DNA of 12,638 nt, taken from the NCBI GenBank assembly GCA_020050965.1, contig JAGVJV010000170.1:1-12638 (forward strand), read 5' to 3'. The DNA comes from Parachlamydiales bacterium (GTDB lineage Bacteria; Chlamydiota; Chlamydiia; Chlamydiales; Rhabdochlamydiaceae). Both the position numbers and the translations under genes were made by a program. The notes beneath the pieces are model-generated. The model saw nothing but the letters and a program-made list of their open reading frames with translations. It was not told the origin of the DNA and made no database searches. Below, piece after piece: positions 1-6,892 of this stretch. Position 1 is the stretch's first letter, and each line of letters begins with the position of its first letter.

Positions 1-1
1 C

Positions 2-766
2 CATGATCTGATTTTAAAAGTCTGCTCTCGAAAAGGAGATTTTTTAAGAGAGTCTTATTTCTTAAGTCGCTTTGCTGGCAAGATTCCCATACCGAAGATC
101 ATCCGGCTTATAGAACCTGAAGAAGGATTGGACGGAGCTGTTTTGATGGAGTGCATATCCGGCGATCTTCTTAAATCGGAAACAGTCTCTAAAGCTTTGG
201 CATGGGAAATCGGTGCGCTTCTCGCTCGCATCCATCTTGAGCATGCGGATGGCTATGGAGACCTGACAGATCCAGCTCATTTGAGCAATGATCCGCGTGT
301 CCCTTTTAAGATGAAATTCGAAGAAGGGCTTGAAGAATGCAAAGGCCATCTGCCTGAAAGCCTGCTTGCAACGTGCAGGCGTCATTTCAACAAGGATATC
401 AATCTTCTCCTATCCGCAGACGGCCCTTGCATTATACACCGCGATTTCCGTCCCGGCAACCTCATCGCCGCTCATAAAAAAGTGCAGGGAATCATCGATT
501 GGTCTTCTGCGAGAGGAGGGTTCGCTGAGGACGATTTCTGTCCTTTGGAATTCGGAGAATGGTCAAGCAGCTGCAAAAATTCCTTCCTGGAAGGATATGC
601 ATCGATCCGAAGAGTTCCCGACTACAAGCCAATGATGCCTCTTATGCGTTTAAGCCGGGCGGTTGCAGCTGTTGGTTTCACTGTCAAAAGAGGAACCTGG
701 GAGTCCAGAAACTCAAAGCTTTATCAATTCAGCCGTCGCCATCTTGAATCGCTCGCAGCAGTGTAG
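2..766 (+). CDS. APH-family phosphotransferase, 5' end outside window
   Basis: Probable small-molecule kinase of the aminoglycoside phosphotransferase (APH/choline kinase) fold, cytoplasmic and ATP-dependent; the substrate cannot be told from sequence. The frame is open from the first bases of the window, so the N-terminus (nucleotide-binding lobe) is missing and about 254 residues are visible; the TTG at 128 is internal, not a start. The catalytic loop HRDFRPGN is encoded at 437-460, fitting the family HxDxxxxN pattern (Asp base, Asn metal ligand), and is followed by IIDWSSARGG, the metal-binding IDW motif. The stop TAG at 764-766 overlaps the AGGGA ribosome-binding site of the next gene, so the two are probably translationally coupled. 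Family assignment is firm; a resistance role is only an inference, since many APH-fold proteins phosphorylate other metabolites. Confidence 0.85.
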   Translation, partial: HDLILKVCSRKGDFLRESYFLSRFAGKIPIPKIIRLIEPEEGLDGAVLMECISGDLLKSETVSKALAWEIGALLARIHLEHADGYGDLTDPAHLSNDPRVPFKMKFEEGLEECKGHLPESLLATCRRHFNKDINLLLSADGPCIIHRDFRPGNLIAAHKKVQGIIDWSSARGGFAEDDFCPLEFGEWSSSCKNSFLEGYASIRRVPDYKPMMPLMRLSRAVAAVGFTVKRGTWESRNSKLYQFSRRHLESLAAV

Positions 767-774
767 GGAATATA

Positions 775-1227
775 ATGTTTGCGCAGAAAGATTTTGAAAT
801 CGACGACGTCCTTTGCAAGCCATTGATGGCTCATTTATCCACAGTTGAACAAGGAGTTCCTCGGGATTCCCCTGTCTGGTTTCTTTGGGAAGATTCCTAC
901 CTTTGGATTTTCGGAACATCGGGGGATAGCTTTGTCAAAAGACTGCTCGCCGAACCGCAGTGCGCTGCAGGCGTCGTAGAATACAACTTGGAAAAAGGCA
1001 TTCTCAAACATGTAGGCATCCGTGGAACAGCGGTCCTTGCAGATTGCGATAAAGAACGTCTGATGCGCTTTGTATCTAAATACTTAGGCAATGACAAACA
1101 GAATTGGAATGCTTGGTTTGTCGCAAACGTCGTTGATCCGTTGGATGTCGTGATAAAAATAACCCCTCAGTCGATAGTTGCCAAAAATGTCTCGTTTTTT
1201 AAAACGGGGCCGGACCTTGCTTCCTAG
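775..1227 (+). CDS. PNPOx-like split-barrel flavin-binding protein
   Basis: A 150-residue protein that looks like the pyridoxamine 5'-phosphate oxidase-like family (FMN- or related cofactor-binding split barrel). Visible hallmarks are an N-terminal segment with MAHLSTVEQGVPRDSPVWF (about 18-36), the LWIFGTSGDSFVKRLLAEP stretch typical of the cofactor-contacting strands and helix, and the GIRGTAVLAD strand (about 83-92). Length is normal for the family. The start ATG follows AGGGA at 765-769 with a 5-nt spacer. It sits 8 bp after one APH-like kinase and 9 bp before another, so the three are almost certainly one operon. Members act as flavin reductases/oxidases or heme- or F420-linked enzymes; the exact reaction cannot be deduced. 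Family call fairly sure, function open. Confidence 0.75.
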   Translation: MFAQKDFEIDDVLCKPLMAHLSTVEQGVPRDSPVWFLWEDSYLWIFGTSGDSFVKRLLAEPQCAAGVVEYNLEKGILKHVGIRGTAVLADCDKERLMRFVSKYLGNDKQNWNAWFVANVVDPLDVVIKITPQSIVAKNVSFFKTGPDLAS

Positions 1228-1236
1228 GAACCGTAC

Positions 1237-2076
1237 ATGGAAAAACTGAAAGAGAACATCATCAAGATCTATGGAAGCAGGGGAGAAAGCTGGCTTGCCG
1301 CACTGCCTCGCAGCGTTGAGCAGTTAAAAGACGCTTGGGGGTTGTCAAAGTTAAAACCCATTTCAAATCTTAGCTACAGCTATGTTCTGGAAGGATTTCA
1401 AAGAGAAGCGCCCATCATTTTAAAGCTTAGTCCGGATGATGATTTAATTGATAAAGAAGCGCAAGCTTTAGATGCCTTCAAAGGATTCGGGGCTGTCTCT
1501 CTTCTTGACCGCAAAGACGGAATTCTTTTACTAGAGCGAGCAGTGCCGGGAACTCTTCTAAAAAATAGCGATCCTAAAGAAAGCAGAATAGAGATTGCCT
1601 GCAAAGTCATGGAAAGACTGCATCAGTCTCCTTATTTCTCAAAAGGCTCATTCCCTCATATCGAAGAATGGCTTACCGCCATTGACAAAGAGTGGAATCT
1701 GCCAAAAAAGCACTTAGAAAGAGCTCGAAGGTTGAAAAAGCGACTCATAAAGAAGAGCCAAGGATCGGAGATCCTGCTCCATGGAGACCTCCACCAAGAA
1801 AACATCCTTTCCCATGGAAATGGCTGGGTTGTCATCGATCCGAAAGGAGTCATAGGCTGCCCCATCCATGAAGTTTGGGCATGTGTTGAAGATCCTATGC
1901 AAGATCTTAGATGTCTATCCAGCTATTTCGGCTATCCATTTCAAGATGTGGCCGAATGGTATTACGTCCGCCTCATTTTGGCTGCATGCTGGCAGGCGGA
2001 AGACGGCCTTGATGCCAATCGTTTTTTAGCCCTGGCGCAGTCTGTTCTGCCGACGATCGAGCCTTATTCATCCTAA
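1237..2076 (+). CDS. Streptomycin 6-kinase-like phosphotransferase (APH(6)/hydroxyurea kinase family)
   Basis: Kinase of 279 residues, full length for the aminoglycoside/hydroxyurea kinase family that includes APH(6) streptomycin 6-phosphotransferases. Candidate ATP-lobe residues are K63 in ILKLSP and E74 in IDKEAQAL. The catalytic loop is HGDLHQEN (H182, D184, N189), followed by the family-typical VVIDPKGVIG with metal-binding D201, and by HEVWACVEDP, matching the 'IDPKG...G.P.YE' signature that separates this family from general APH proteins. The start has AGGAA at 1226-1230, which overlaps the TAG stop of the upstream gene. As third gene of the operon it probably shares its promoter outside the window. 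It may phosphorylate an aminoglycoside or a related hydroxylated compound; whether it gives resistance is not shown by sequence. Confidence 0.85.
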   Translation: MEKLKENIIKIYGSRGESWLAALPRSVEQLKDAWGLSKLKPISNLSYSYVLEGFQREAPIILKLSPDDDLIDKEAQALDAFKGFGAVSLLDRKDGILLLERAVPGTLLKNSDPKESRIEIACKVMERLHQSPYFSKGSFPHIEEWLTAIDKEWNLPKKHLERARRLKKRLIKKSQGSEILLHGDLHQENILSHGNGWVVIDPKGVIGCPIHEVWACVEDPMQDLRCLSSYFGYPFQDVAEWYYVRLILAACWQAEDGLDANRFLALAQSVLPTIEPYSS

Positions 2077-2183
2077 ATAATTGTTATGTCGAAGGCTCGA
2101 AGCAAGCCTGCACACCTTACATGAAATTGTTGGTTCAATCAAATTCTCCTGCAGATGTATATCATTTTTTTAAAAACAAATAC

Positions 2184-2215
2184 TTGACCCTAACGTATAC
2201 GTCATTCCTTATAAT
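2184..2215 (+). promoter_or_regulatory. MerR-type promoter with operator for the TipAS regulator
   Basis: A TTGACC -35 (2184-2189) and a perfect TATAAT -10 (2210-2215) are separated by 20 bp, longer than the usual 17 and characteristic of promoters activated by MerR proteins through DNA untwisting. The perfect palindrome ACGTATACGT (2193-2202) lies inside the spacer, where MerR dimers bind; the CCCTAACGT context resembles operators of the Mta/TipA branch as I recall them. The regulator gene starts 44 bp after the -10, so autoregulation is likely. Confidence 0.8.
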
Positions 2216-2259
2216 GGGCGCATCCTTTAAAATCAAAGGGATATTGAAGGAGAAAGTCG

Positions 2260-3033
2260 ATGGCTTACACAGTAAAAAAATTGAGCGAGATCTCAGGCGT
2301 AACAGTCCGCACTCTTCATTTCTATGAAGAGGCCGGTCTTTTAAAACCGGCTTATTACGGCTCGAACGGCTACAGATACTATGAAGAAAAAGAGCTTCTG
2401 CAGCTGCAGCAGATTTTATTCTTCAAAGAACTCGGACTTACGCTGAAACAGATCCGCAAGGTTCTTGGCAAGAGCGATTTCGATCAAATTGCAGCCCTGC
2501 ATTCCCATAGGAAGGCTTTAAGCTGCGAATGGGAGAAGATCGGCCGGCTGTTGAAAACCGTCGACAAGACAATAAAACACTTAACAGGAAAAAAGAAGAT
2601 GAAAGAAAAAGAAATGTTCGATGGCTTCAACATCACATTAGTGAAGGCTAAAAAAGGCCAATCCTATTCTGCAGCCGAGGAACTCGTCGGTCAGAGCGTA
2701 AAAAACCCGACAAAAAGCGCGGAAGACGTTGAAAAACGAGGAAAAGCCTATTATGACAATATTGCAAAGACAGCTCACGCTCTATTTGAGGAACTAGTGC
2801 ATTGCATCGAAAAAGGACTCGATCCTGAAGACGATGAAGTACAAAAGATCATCAAAAAGCATCATACCTTCGCAGAACAAACCCATTCTGCAACAAAGGA
2901 AGTTTACAAGGCCATGGCTCAATTGTATGCGGAACATCCCGAGTTCCGAAAACAGCTGGATCCGTTCTACCCAAGCCTAGCGGTCTTTATGGCAGAGGCG
3001 ATGAAAGTTTTCGCGGATCGAGAGCTATCCTAA
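2260..3033 (+). CDS. MerR-family regulator with TipAS antibiotic-recognition domain
   Basis: Transcriptional activator of 257 residues, the size I recall for Bacillus Mta. Residues 2-70 form the MerR winged helix (YTVKKLSEISGVTVRTLHFY, then GLLKP, GYRYY and the helix with LGLTLKQI). A coiled-coil dimerisation helix covers roughly 75-115. Residues about 125-250 match the TipAS domain, with EELVHCIEKGLDPEDDEV, KKHH and a C-terminal AEAMKVFADREL. TipAS domains bind hydrophobic or thiopeptide antibiotics in TipA, and the protein then activates its own promoter and efflux genes. The start is fixed by AAGGAG at 2247-2252, 7 nt upstream. The gene lies alone between the kinase operon and a terminator and has its own MerR promoter. 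The inducer and any target other than itself are unknown; the surrounding resistance-like genes suggest a drug-response role. Confidence 0.9.
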   Translation: MAYTVKKLSEISGVTVRTLHFYEEAGLLKPAYYGSNGYRYYEEKELLQLQQILFFKELGLTLKQIRKVLGKSDFDQIAALHSHRKALSCEWEKIGRLLKTVDKTIKHLTGKKKMKEKEMFDGFNITLVKAKKGQSYSAAEELVGQSVKNPTKSAEDVEKRGKAYYDNIAKTAHALFEELVHCIEKGLDPEDDEVQKIIKKHHTFAEQTHSATKEVYKAMAQLYAEHPEFRKQLDPFYPSLAVFMAEAMKVFADRELS

Positions 3034-3038
3034 AACTT

Positions 3039-3078
3039 AAGAATCCTCCTTCAAAAGAGGGAGGATTCTTATTTTTTA
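3039..3078. terminator. Bidirectional intrinsic terminator between convergent genes
   Basis: An 11-bp perfect inverted repeat (AAGAATCCTCC at 3039-3049 with its complement at 3060-3070) can extend to about 14 bp around an AAAA loop. On the plus strand it is followed by ATTTTTT (3071-3077), ending the MerR transcript. On the minus strand it is followed by a shorter T run (complement of 3032-3035), so it probably also stops the methyltransferase transcript, whose stop codon overlaps the stem. Confidence 0.9.
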
Positions 3079-3836
3079 ACGCATTCGAATAAAATGACAG
3101 GGTCAGCATCGCTTGCTTCGACCATAGTATGAGGCTCCGCCTGCCATTTTGCGATCGTTTTCAATCCATGACGATGCAATAAGCTTTCAATCTCGGAAGG
3201 CTCATAGTATCTTACTCGATAATCTTCGACCTCCGTCTTGGAAATCCCATTTGTTTCCCACAATTCATATCGAAAAAGACCGTCATCCACTCGAGAGACA
3301 GGATCAAAGCGGGACAGCACATGCATGACAATTTTCGAGCCGTCCGGCCTGTTCACCCATCTTCCCTTCCATACCCCTTGCGGTTCGCGGACAGACTTTA
3401 AAGTCTCGATTTCGAATACAAATTTTCCTCCGGAATTTAACCTGTCAACGATGAATGCCAAAGCCTTATCCACTTGTTCTTGGGTAATAAGATGGCCGAA
3501 TGAACCACTAGGTATAAAAATTAAATTATACTTTCCTGGCTGTGAAAAAGTTTCAAATGTGGCTTCTGAAAGTTCGGCTATCAGCCTACGCTCTTTGCAT
3601 TTCTTTCGGCAAACCTCAAGCATATGAGGCGAATAATCAAACCCTGTTACTGTGTATCCCTGCTCTAAAGGCGGAATGAGAAACCTTCCAGTACCGCACA
3701 TAGGTTCAAGGATGCTTCCTCCAGCTTCTTTCGCATAATTTAAATAGCATTTAAGAGCATCCACCGGAGGGGATGGTTTATCTAACTCATAGTACTCAGT
3801 ACATAGGCTCCTATATGGAACCGACTCTTTGTTCAT
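3069..3836 (-). CDS. Class I SAM-dependent methyltransferase
   Basis: Cytoplasmic methyltransferase of 255 residues with the Rossmann-like SAM fold. Motif I is ILEPMCGTGRF (about 42-52, GTG glycine loop), the acidic residue that holds the ribose is D67 in VTGFDYS, and the LIFIPSGSFGHL stretch (about 104-115) occupies motif IV. The C-terminal half has the antiparallel sheet seen in small-molecule methyltransferases of this group (KGRWVNRPDGSKI, YRVRYYEPSEIESLL). The acceptor substrate cannot be named. The start has AAGGG 8 nt upstream on the minus strand. It lies 80 bp downstream of the FAD monooxygenase on the same strand, so co-transcription is possible; monooxygenase plus methyltransferase would fit hydroxylation and methylation of an aromatic or antibiotic compound, but this is inference. 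Confidence 0.85.
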   Translation of the reverse strand: MNKESVPYRSLCTEYYELDKPSPPVDALKCYLNYAKEAGGSILEPMCGTGRFLIPPLEQGYTVTGFDYSPHMLEVCRKKCKERRLIAELSEATFETFSQPGKYNLIFIPSGSFGHLITQEQVDKALAFIVDRLNSGGKFVFEIETLKSVREPQGVWKGRWVNRPDGSKIVMHVLSRFDPVSRVDDGLFRYELWETNGISKTEVEDYRVRYYEPSEIESLLHRHGLKTIAKWQAEPHTMVEASDADPVILFECVKK

Positions 3837-3916
3837 TTTTCAAACCCTTTAAATCAACAATCTAGATTATTTTAAATTTTTTCCCTTATATCATATTTTT
3901 ACAATTCCTTGATATC

Positions 3917-5089
3917 TTACGAGCTAGAGCGAAGATTGCGGAAATACTCGGCTGCGCTTTCAGATTCTTGAACAGCAGCTCTTGCTCTGGTAAACATTTC
4001 TCTTTCATATTGTTCTATCAATCCAGGCCACTCAATAGGATTTGGCGCATCTTTCAGCAGCGCTGATAATAATCTCGCATCTTCAAGCACATTGTTTCCA
4101 CCTAACCCTTTGTCTGGGAACATAGCATGAGCTGAATCTCCTAAAAGAGTCGTCTTTCCCGTTGGAGCCATCAGAAAGCGATCTAAATCAGAAAATTGCG
4201 TGGTACGCAGAAGCCAAGGAGCCATGATTCCTTCTGCCGGTGTCTCGCATACCAGCTTCTTCAAATTCTCATGCCAAGGCTCATTTGCCATCAGCTGTTG
4301 GCAGTGAGCTAATATCCGCATGCGGCATTCCAATCCTTGATCAAACTGATACCACGGAGCATTTCTATCTTCTATTTCTTCAGACAGCACCCAGAAAACA
4401 GTAGGGCTTCTATCAGCTCTTTCTGAAAAACAGACCGCCATGGAGCGGTAATTCGGCCCAAGGAAACGAACCAGTCCCCCTCTGTTAAGAGGGAGCAGCA
4501 TATCCCACTCCGGAGTACGATCAATTTGTCCTCCTAGAATGGCGCGGTTGCTATCAAATACCCTTGGAATTAATCCCAAACTATTTCCATATACCGAAGG
4601 TAAGAGCTCTCTCACGGAGGATCCTGCTCCATCGCACCCAACAAGCAAATCTCCAGCGGCATGCGATCCATCTTCGAAATGAGCAACCACCTGATCGCCA
4701 TTGTCTTCAAACCTAGACAGGCGCTTGTTCCATTTGATATCGATCCCTCCTTGCAAAAGACTTCTCAGCTCTGTGCGGAGGAATTGGACAGCAGCATCTT
4801 GTCCTTGCGGGACGCTGAAAAAAGGTTCCATCTTTTCATTTGCGCAAGTAAATCCATCTCCAACATCCGCAACTTTAGCCTTGGATAAACGGCTTAATTT
4901 TTCTGGCGTCAACAGCGCAGATAATGCCTGCATTCCAAGCGATCGAATTGAAATCCGGTATCCCTGTGGTCTGCTTGCAGGGCTTTCATCTCTTTCAAAA
5001 ACTGTGGCATGGAAGCCAGCTTTGGCAAGTCCTTGAGCTAAAGCCAAGCCGCCCAGTCCAGCCCCAATGATTAATATTTTGTTTTGCAT
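3917..5089 (-). CDS. FAD-dependent aromatic-type monooxygenase
   Basis: Flavoprotein hydroxylase of the p-hydroxybenzoate hydroxylase/UbiH/Tet(X) superfamily, using FAD, NAD(P)H and O2. The N-terminal FAD motif ILIIGAGLGGLALAQGL is present with an acidic residue in VFERDE. The DG motif is LLVGCDGAGSSVR (about 148-160) and the GD motif TTLLGDSAHAMFPDKGLGGN (about 313-332). Length, about 390 residues, is typical. I place the start at 5087-5089 because AGAAAGG lies 8 nt upstream and the ATG follows the TGA of the preceding short ORF after one base (translational coupling); an in-frame ATG at 5108-5110 would add seven residues but has no good ribosome-binding site. The substrate is unknown. It resembles Tet(X) in fold but not enough by eye to call tetracycline inactivation. 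Confidence 0.88.
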   Translation of the reverse strand: MQNKILIIGAGLGGLALAQGLAKAGFHATVFERDESPASRPQGYRISIRSLGMQALSALLTPEKLSRLSKAKVADVGDGFTCANEKMEPFFSVPQGQDAAVQFLRTELRSLLQGGIDIKWNKRLSRFEDNGDQVVAHFEDGSHAAGDLLVGCDGAGSSVRELLPSVYGNSLGLIPRVFDSNRAILGGQIDRTPEWDMLLPLNRGGLVRFLGPNYRSMAVCFSERADRSPTVFWVLSEEIEDRNAPWYQFDQGLECRMRILAHCQQLMANEPWHENLKKLVCETPAEGIMAPWLLRTTQFSDLDRFLMAPTGKTTLLGDSAHAMFPDKGLGGNNVLEDARLLSALLKDAPNPIEWPGLIEQYEREMFTRARAAVQESESAAEYFRNLRSSS

Positions 5090-5090
5090 T

Positions 5091-5321
5091 TCATTTACCT
5101 TTCTCATCATTTAACCATTGAATTTCTGATTCAAGGAGAGCGATTCCGTACCTCAATGCCTGGAGGCGAATCGCTTTACGAGGCGAATCCGCTATGCCCT
5201 CCAACCTTTCTTCGATTTTCTTGTATTCTTCGTAGATCTTTTCGGTTTTTTCCAATTGTTCCTGGAATAACCGGATCATCTCTTTTCGATCCGTGGCGAC
5301 GTCGCAGGGGACGACGATTAT
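5091..5321 (-). pseudogene. PadR-like regulator C-terminal remnant (62-aa ORF)
   Basis: The open frame between an upstream TAG (5322-5324) and a TGA (5091-5093) contains an ATG at 5277-5279 giving 62 residues. The product is charged and helical (EQLEKTEKIYEEYKKIEERL) and ends with ALRYGIALLESEIQWLNDEK, resembling the closing helices of PadR-family proteins ('LR.GI...E..WL'). The N-terminal winged helix of PadR is not found upstream in any frame I read, and the homologous-looking sequence already begins before the ATG (VVPCDVATDRKE). The simplest reading is a regulator that lost its DNA-binding half. It could still be translated, and its stop is coupled to the monooxygenase start. A genuine small helical protein is the alternative. 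PadR assignment is by eye. Confidence 0.5.
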
Positions 5322-5477
5322 CTAATCAAGGTTCGCTGTAAGGACACAGAGTTCTTAGATAAATTTTTAAACGAAAAACTGAAAATTTTGCCAGGCATTT
5401 CAAAGACCCGAACTACAATAGCTCTTTCCTCCTCCAAGGAATCTCCAATCAAAAAATTAAATATAAATTGAGGTGTT

Positions 5478-6083
5478 ATGTCTATAGAGCTTCTTTTTAA
5501 GGGATTAATGATCGGTTTTTCGATAGCCATGCCAGTTGGCCCTATCGGTTTGCTATGTATACGAAACGTCCTTACATTCGGAATTTTATGCGGGCTTGTT
5601 ACTGGTCTTGGAGCAGCTTGTGCCGATGCCATTTATGGAGCAATGGCAGGCTTTGGAGTCACTGCAATCAGCACATTTTTAGAAGCCAATGGCGCCTACC
5701 TGCAGTCCACCGGGGCATTGTTTTTATGCTACCTCGGGGTCTCAACATTTTTAGGAAAAACAGCTAACTCAAGCAATAAAGAAGCCACCTTGACACATTC
5801 CAGAGCATTTTTAGCAACATTCTTTTTAACACTCACAAACCCAATGACAATTATCAGCTTCGCTGCGGTTTACGCCGGCCTTGGAATTGGACATGATAAT
5901 TCAAGCGTTAACAGCGCACTCACTACGACCTTGGGAGTTTTTCTTGGATCAGCTATATGGTGGATGATTCTCAGCCTAACAGCAGCATTTTTCAGAGAGA
6001 GAATAAATTTAACATCTTCTCGCTGGCTAAACAAATTTTCTGGATTGATCCTCTTTGGGTTCGGAGCATTTGCCTTAATATAG
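5478..6083 (+). CDS. LysE/RhtB-family amino-acid or small-metabolite exporter
   Basis: Inner-membrane transporter of 201 residues, the normal length for LysE/RhtB/CadD-type exporters with about six hydrophobic segments. The family signature is clear in the first two helices: FSIAMPVGPIGLLCIRNVL followed by GLVTGLGAACADAIYGAMAGFG. The central TLTNPMTIISFAAVYAGLG matches the conserved NP motif helix, and a GVFLGSAIWWMILSL helix and a C-terminal FSGLILFGFGAFAL helix follow. Family members export lysine, arginine, threonine, homoserine lactones or cysteine metabolites by proton antiport; the substrate here is unknown. The start ATG follows GAGG at 5470-5473. The gene diverges from the monooxygenase operon across about 160-200 bp that must hold both promoters; I could not identify a convincing one. 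Confidence 0.88.
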   Translation: MSIELLFKGLMIGFSIAMPVGPIGLLCIRNVLTFGILCGLVTGLGAACADAIYGAMAGFGVTAISTFLEANGAYLQSTGALFLCYLGVSTFLGKTANSSNKEATLTHSRAFLATFFLTLTNPMTIISFAAVYAGLGIGHDNSSVNSALTTTLGVFLGSAIWWMILSLTAAFFRERINLTSSRWLNKFSGLILFGFGAFALI

Positions 6084-6194
6084 ACCTCAAAGAAGAGCCA
6101 TTTCCCTGAGTTTACACCTTAAGTAGTGTTTGTCTGTTAATAATTTTCTATGAAAATCTATGCTAGCTGTTGACCTGACATTCAAGTTTCGATC

Positions 6195-6239
6195 ATTGTC
6201 TCTGATATTCTATTGACAATTCTATTGATTTGGTACAAT
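6195..6239 (+). promoter_or_regulatory. Promoter and likely operator of the AbiE operon
   Basis: A perfect TTGACA -35 (6213-6218) and a TACAAT -10 (6234-6239) preceded by TGG (extended -10) are separated by 15 bp. The 10-bp direct repeat ATTCTATTGA occurs at 6207-6216 and 6219-6228, covering the -35, and ATTGTC (6195-6200) is the inverse of GACAAT (6215-6220). AbiEi antitoxins are known to repress their own promoter by binding repeats, so these are plausible binding sites. The 15-bp spacer is short. Confidence 0.6.
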
Positions 6240-6277
6240 ACTACGGATATACTTGAATAAGTCAGAGGTTTTGGTCC

Positions 6278-6892
6278 ATGCCAAGTAAGACAAAAATAGA
6301 GCAAGCAGTTGAAGCATTTCGCAAAGCTGGGGGCATTCTTACGATGTCTGAGGCGATTCAATTAGGAATTCATCGTCGGCAGCTTTATGCTATGCGTGAT
6401 TGTGGTCAATTGGAGGTTATAAGCCGTGGATTGTATCGCTTGATCGAAATGCCTGAACCTTCGTTACCTGATTTCATACCTGTTGCTAAAAAAGTTCCTC
6501 AAGGTGTCATCTGCTTGATTTCTGCTTTAGCATTTCATGAGATTACGACACAAATCCCTCATTTCGTTTATGTTGCCCTACCGAGTGATGCTCATAAACC
6601 AGTGATTCCATACCCCCCTATGCGATACTTTTGGTACACAGAGACATTGCTTAAAACGGGTGTTGAAGAACACTCCATGGATGGATGCGTTATTAAAATA
6701 TTTGATATTGAAAAAACTCTTGTCGATTGCGTTAAATTTCGCAATAAGATCGGCATGGATGTCGTGCTGGAAGCATTGAAAATGTACTGGCAACGAAGAG
6801 GATCAAATATTGATAAGTTGTTTGAGTATGCTAAGCTTTTTCGCGTTGAACGAACCTTAAAACCCATTATGGAGACTATTGTCAGTGGTTAA
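6278..6892 (+). CDS. abiEi: AbiEi-family antitoxin of a type IV toxin-antitoxin system
   Basis: Antitoxin of 204 residues. The N-terminal winged helix (about 5-55) has the AbiEi pattern FRKAGGILTMSEAIQLGI, then a recognition helix RRQLYAMRDCGQLEVISRGLYRL. The C-terminal domain includes the family-typical ICLISALAFHEITTQIPHFVYVALP and IKIFDIEKTLVDCVKFRNKIG. In characterised AbiE systems this protein represses its own operon and counteracts the AbiEii nucleotidyltransferase without direct binding, which is what defines type IV. The start has AGAGG at 6264-6268. The 3' end overlaps the toxin reading frame by a few bases (GTG at 6885, TAA at 6890-6892), the usual coupled arrangement. This gene is intact while its partner is interrupted, so it may now act only as a DNA-binding repressor. 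Confidence 0.9.
   Translation: MPSKTKIEQAVEAFRKAGGILTMSEAIQLGIHRRQLYAMRDCGQLEVISRGLYRLIEMPEPSLPDFIPVAKKVPQGVICLISALAFHEITTQIPHFVYVALPSDAHKPVIPYPPMRYFWYTETLLKTGVEEHSMDGCVIKIFDIEKTLVDCVKFRNKIGMDVVLEALKMYWQRRGSNIDKLFEYAKLFRVERTLKPIMETIVSG

Noticed and set aside
2093..2109. AGGCT/AGCCT hairpin after the kinase operon as a terminator
   Set aside because: Only 5 bp of stem and no following T run.
2121..2327. 68-residue plus-strand ORF upstream of the MerR gene
   Set aside because: It spans the MerR promoter and then the regulator gene in another frame; no coding character.
5296..5305. Perfect palindrome GCGACGTCGC as an operator
   Set aside because: It lies within the codons of the PadR-like remnant (CDVA) and no promoter elements surround it; probably incidental.
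5388..5419. TTGCCA-N20-TACAAT as a second MerR-type promoter before the LysE gene
   Set aside because: The 20-bp spacer has no palindrome and the -35 is weak; not enough to call.
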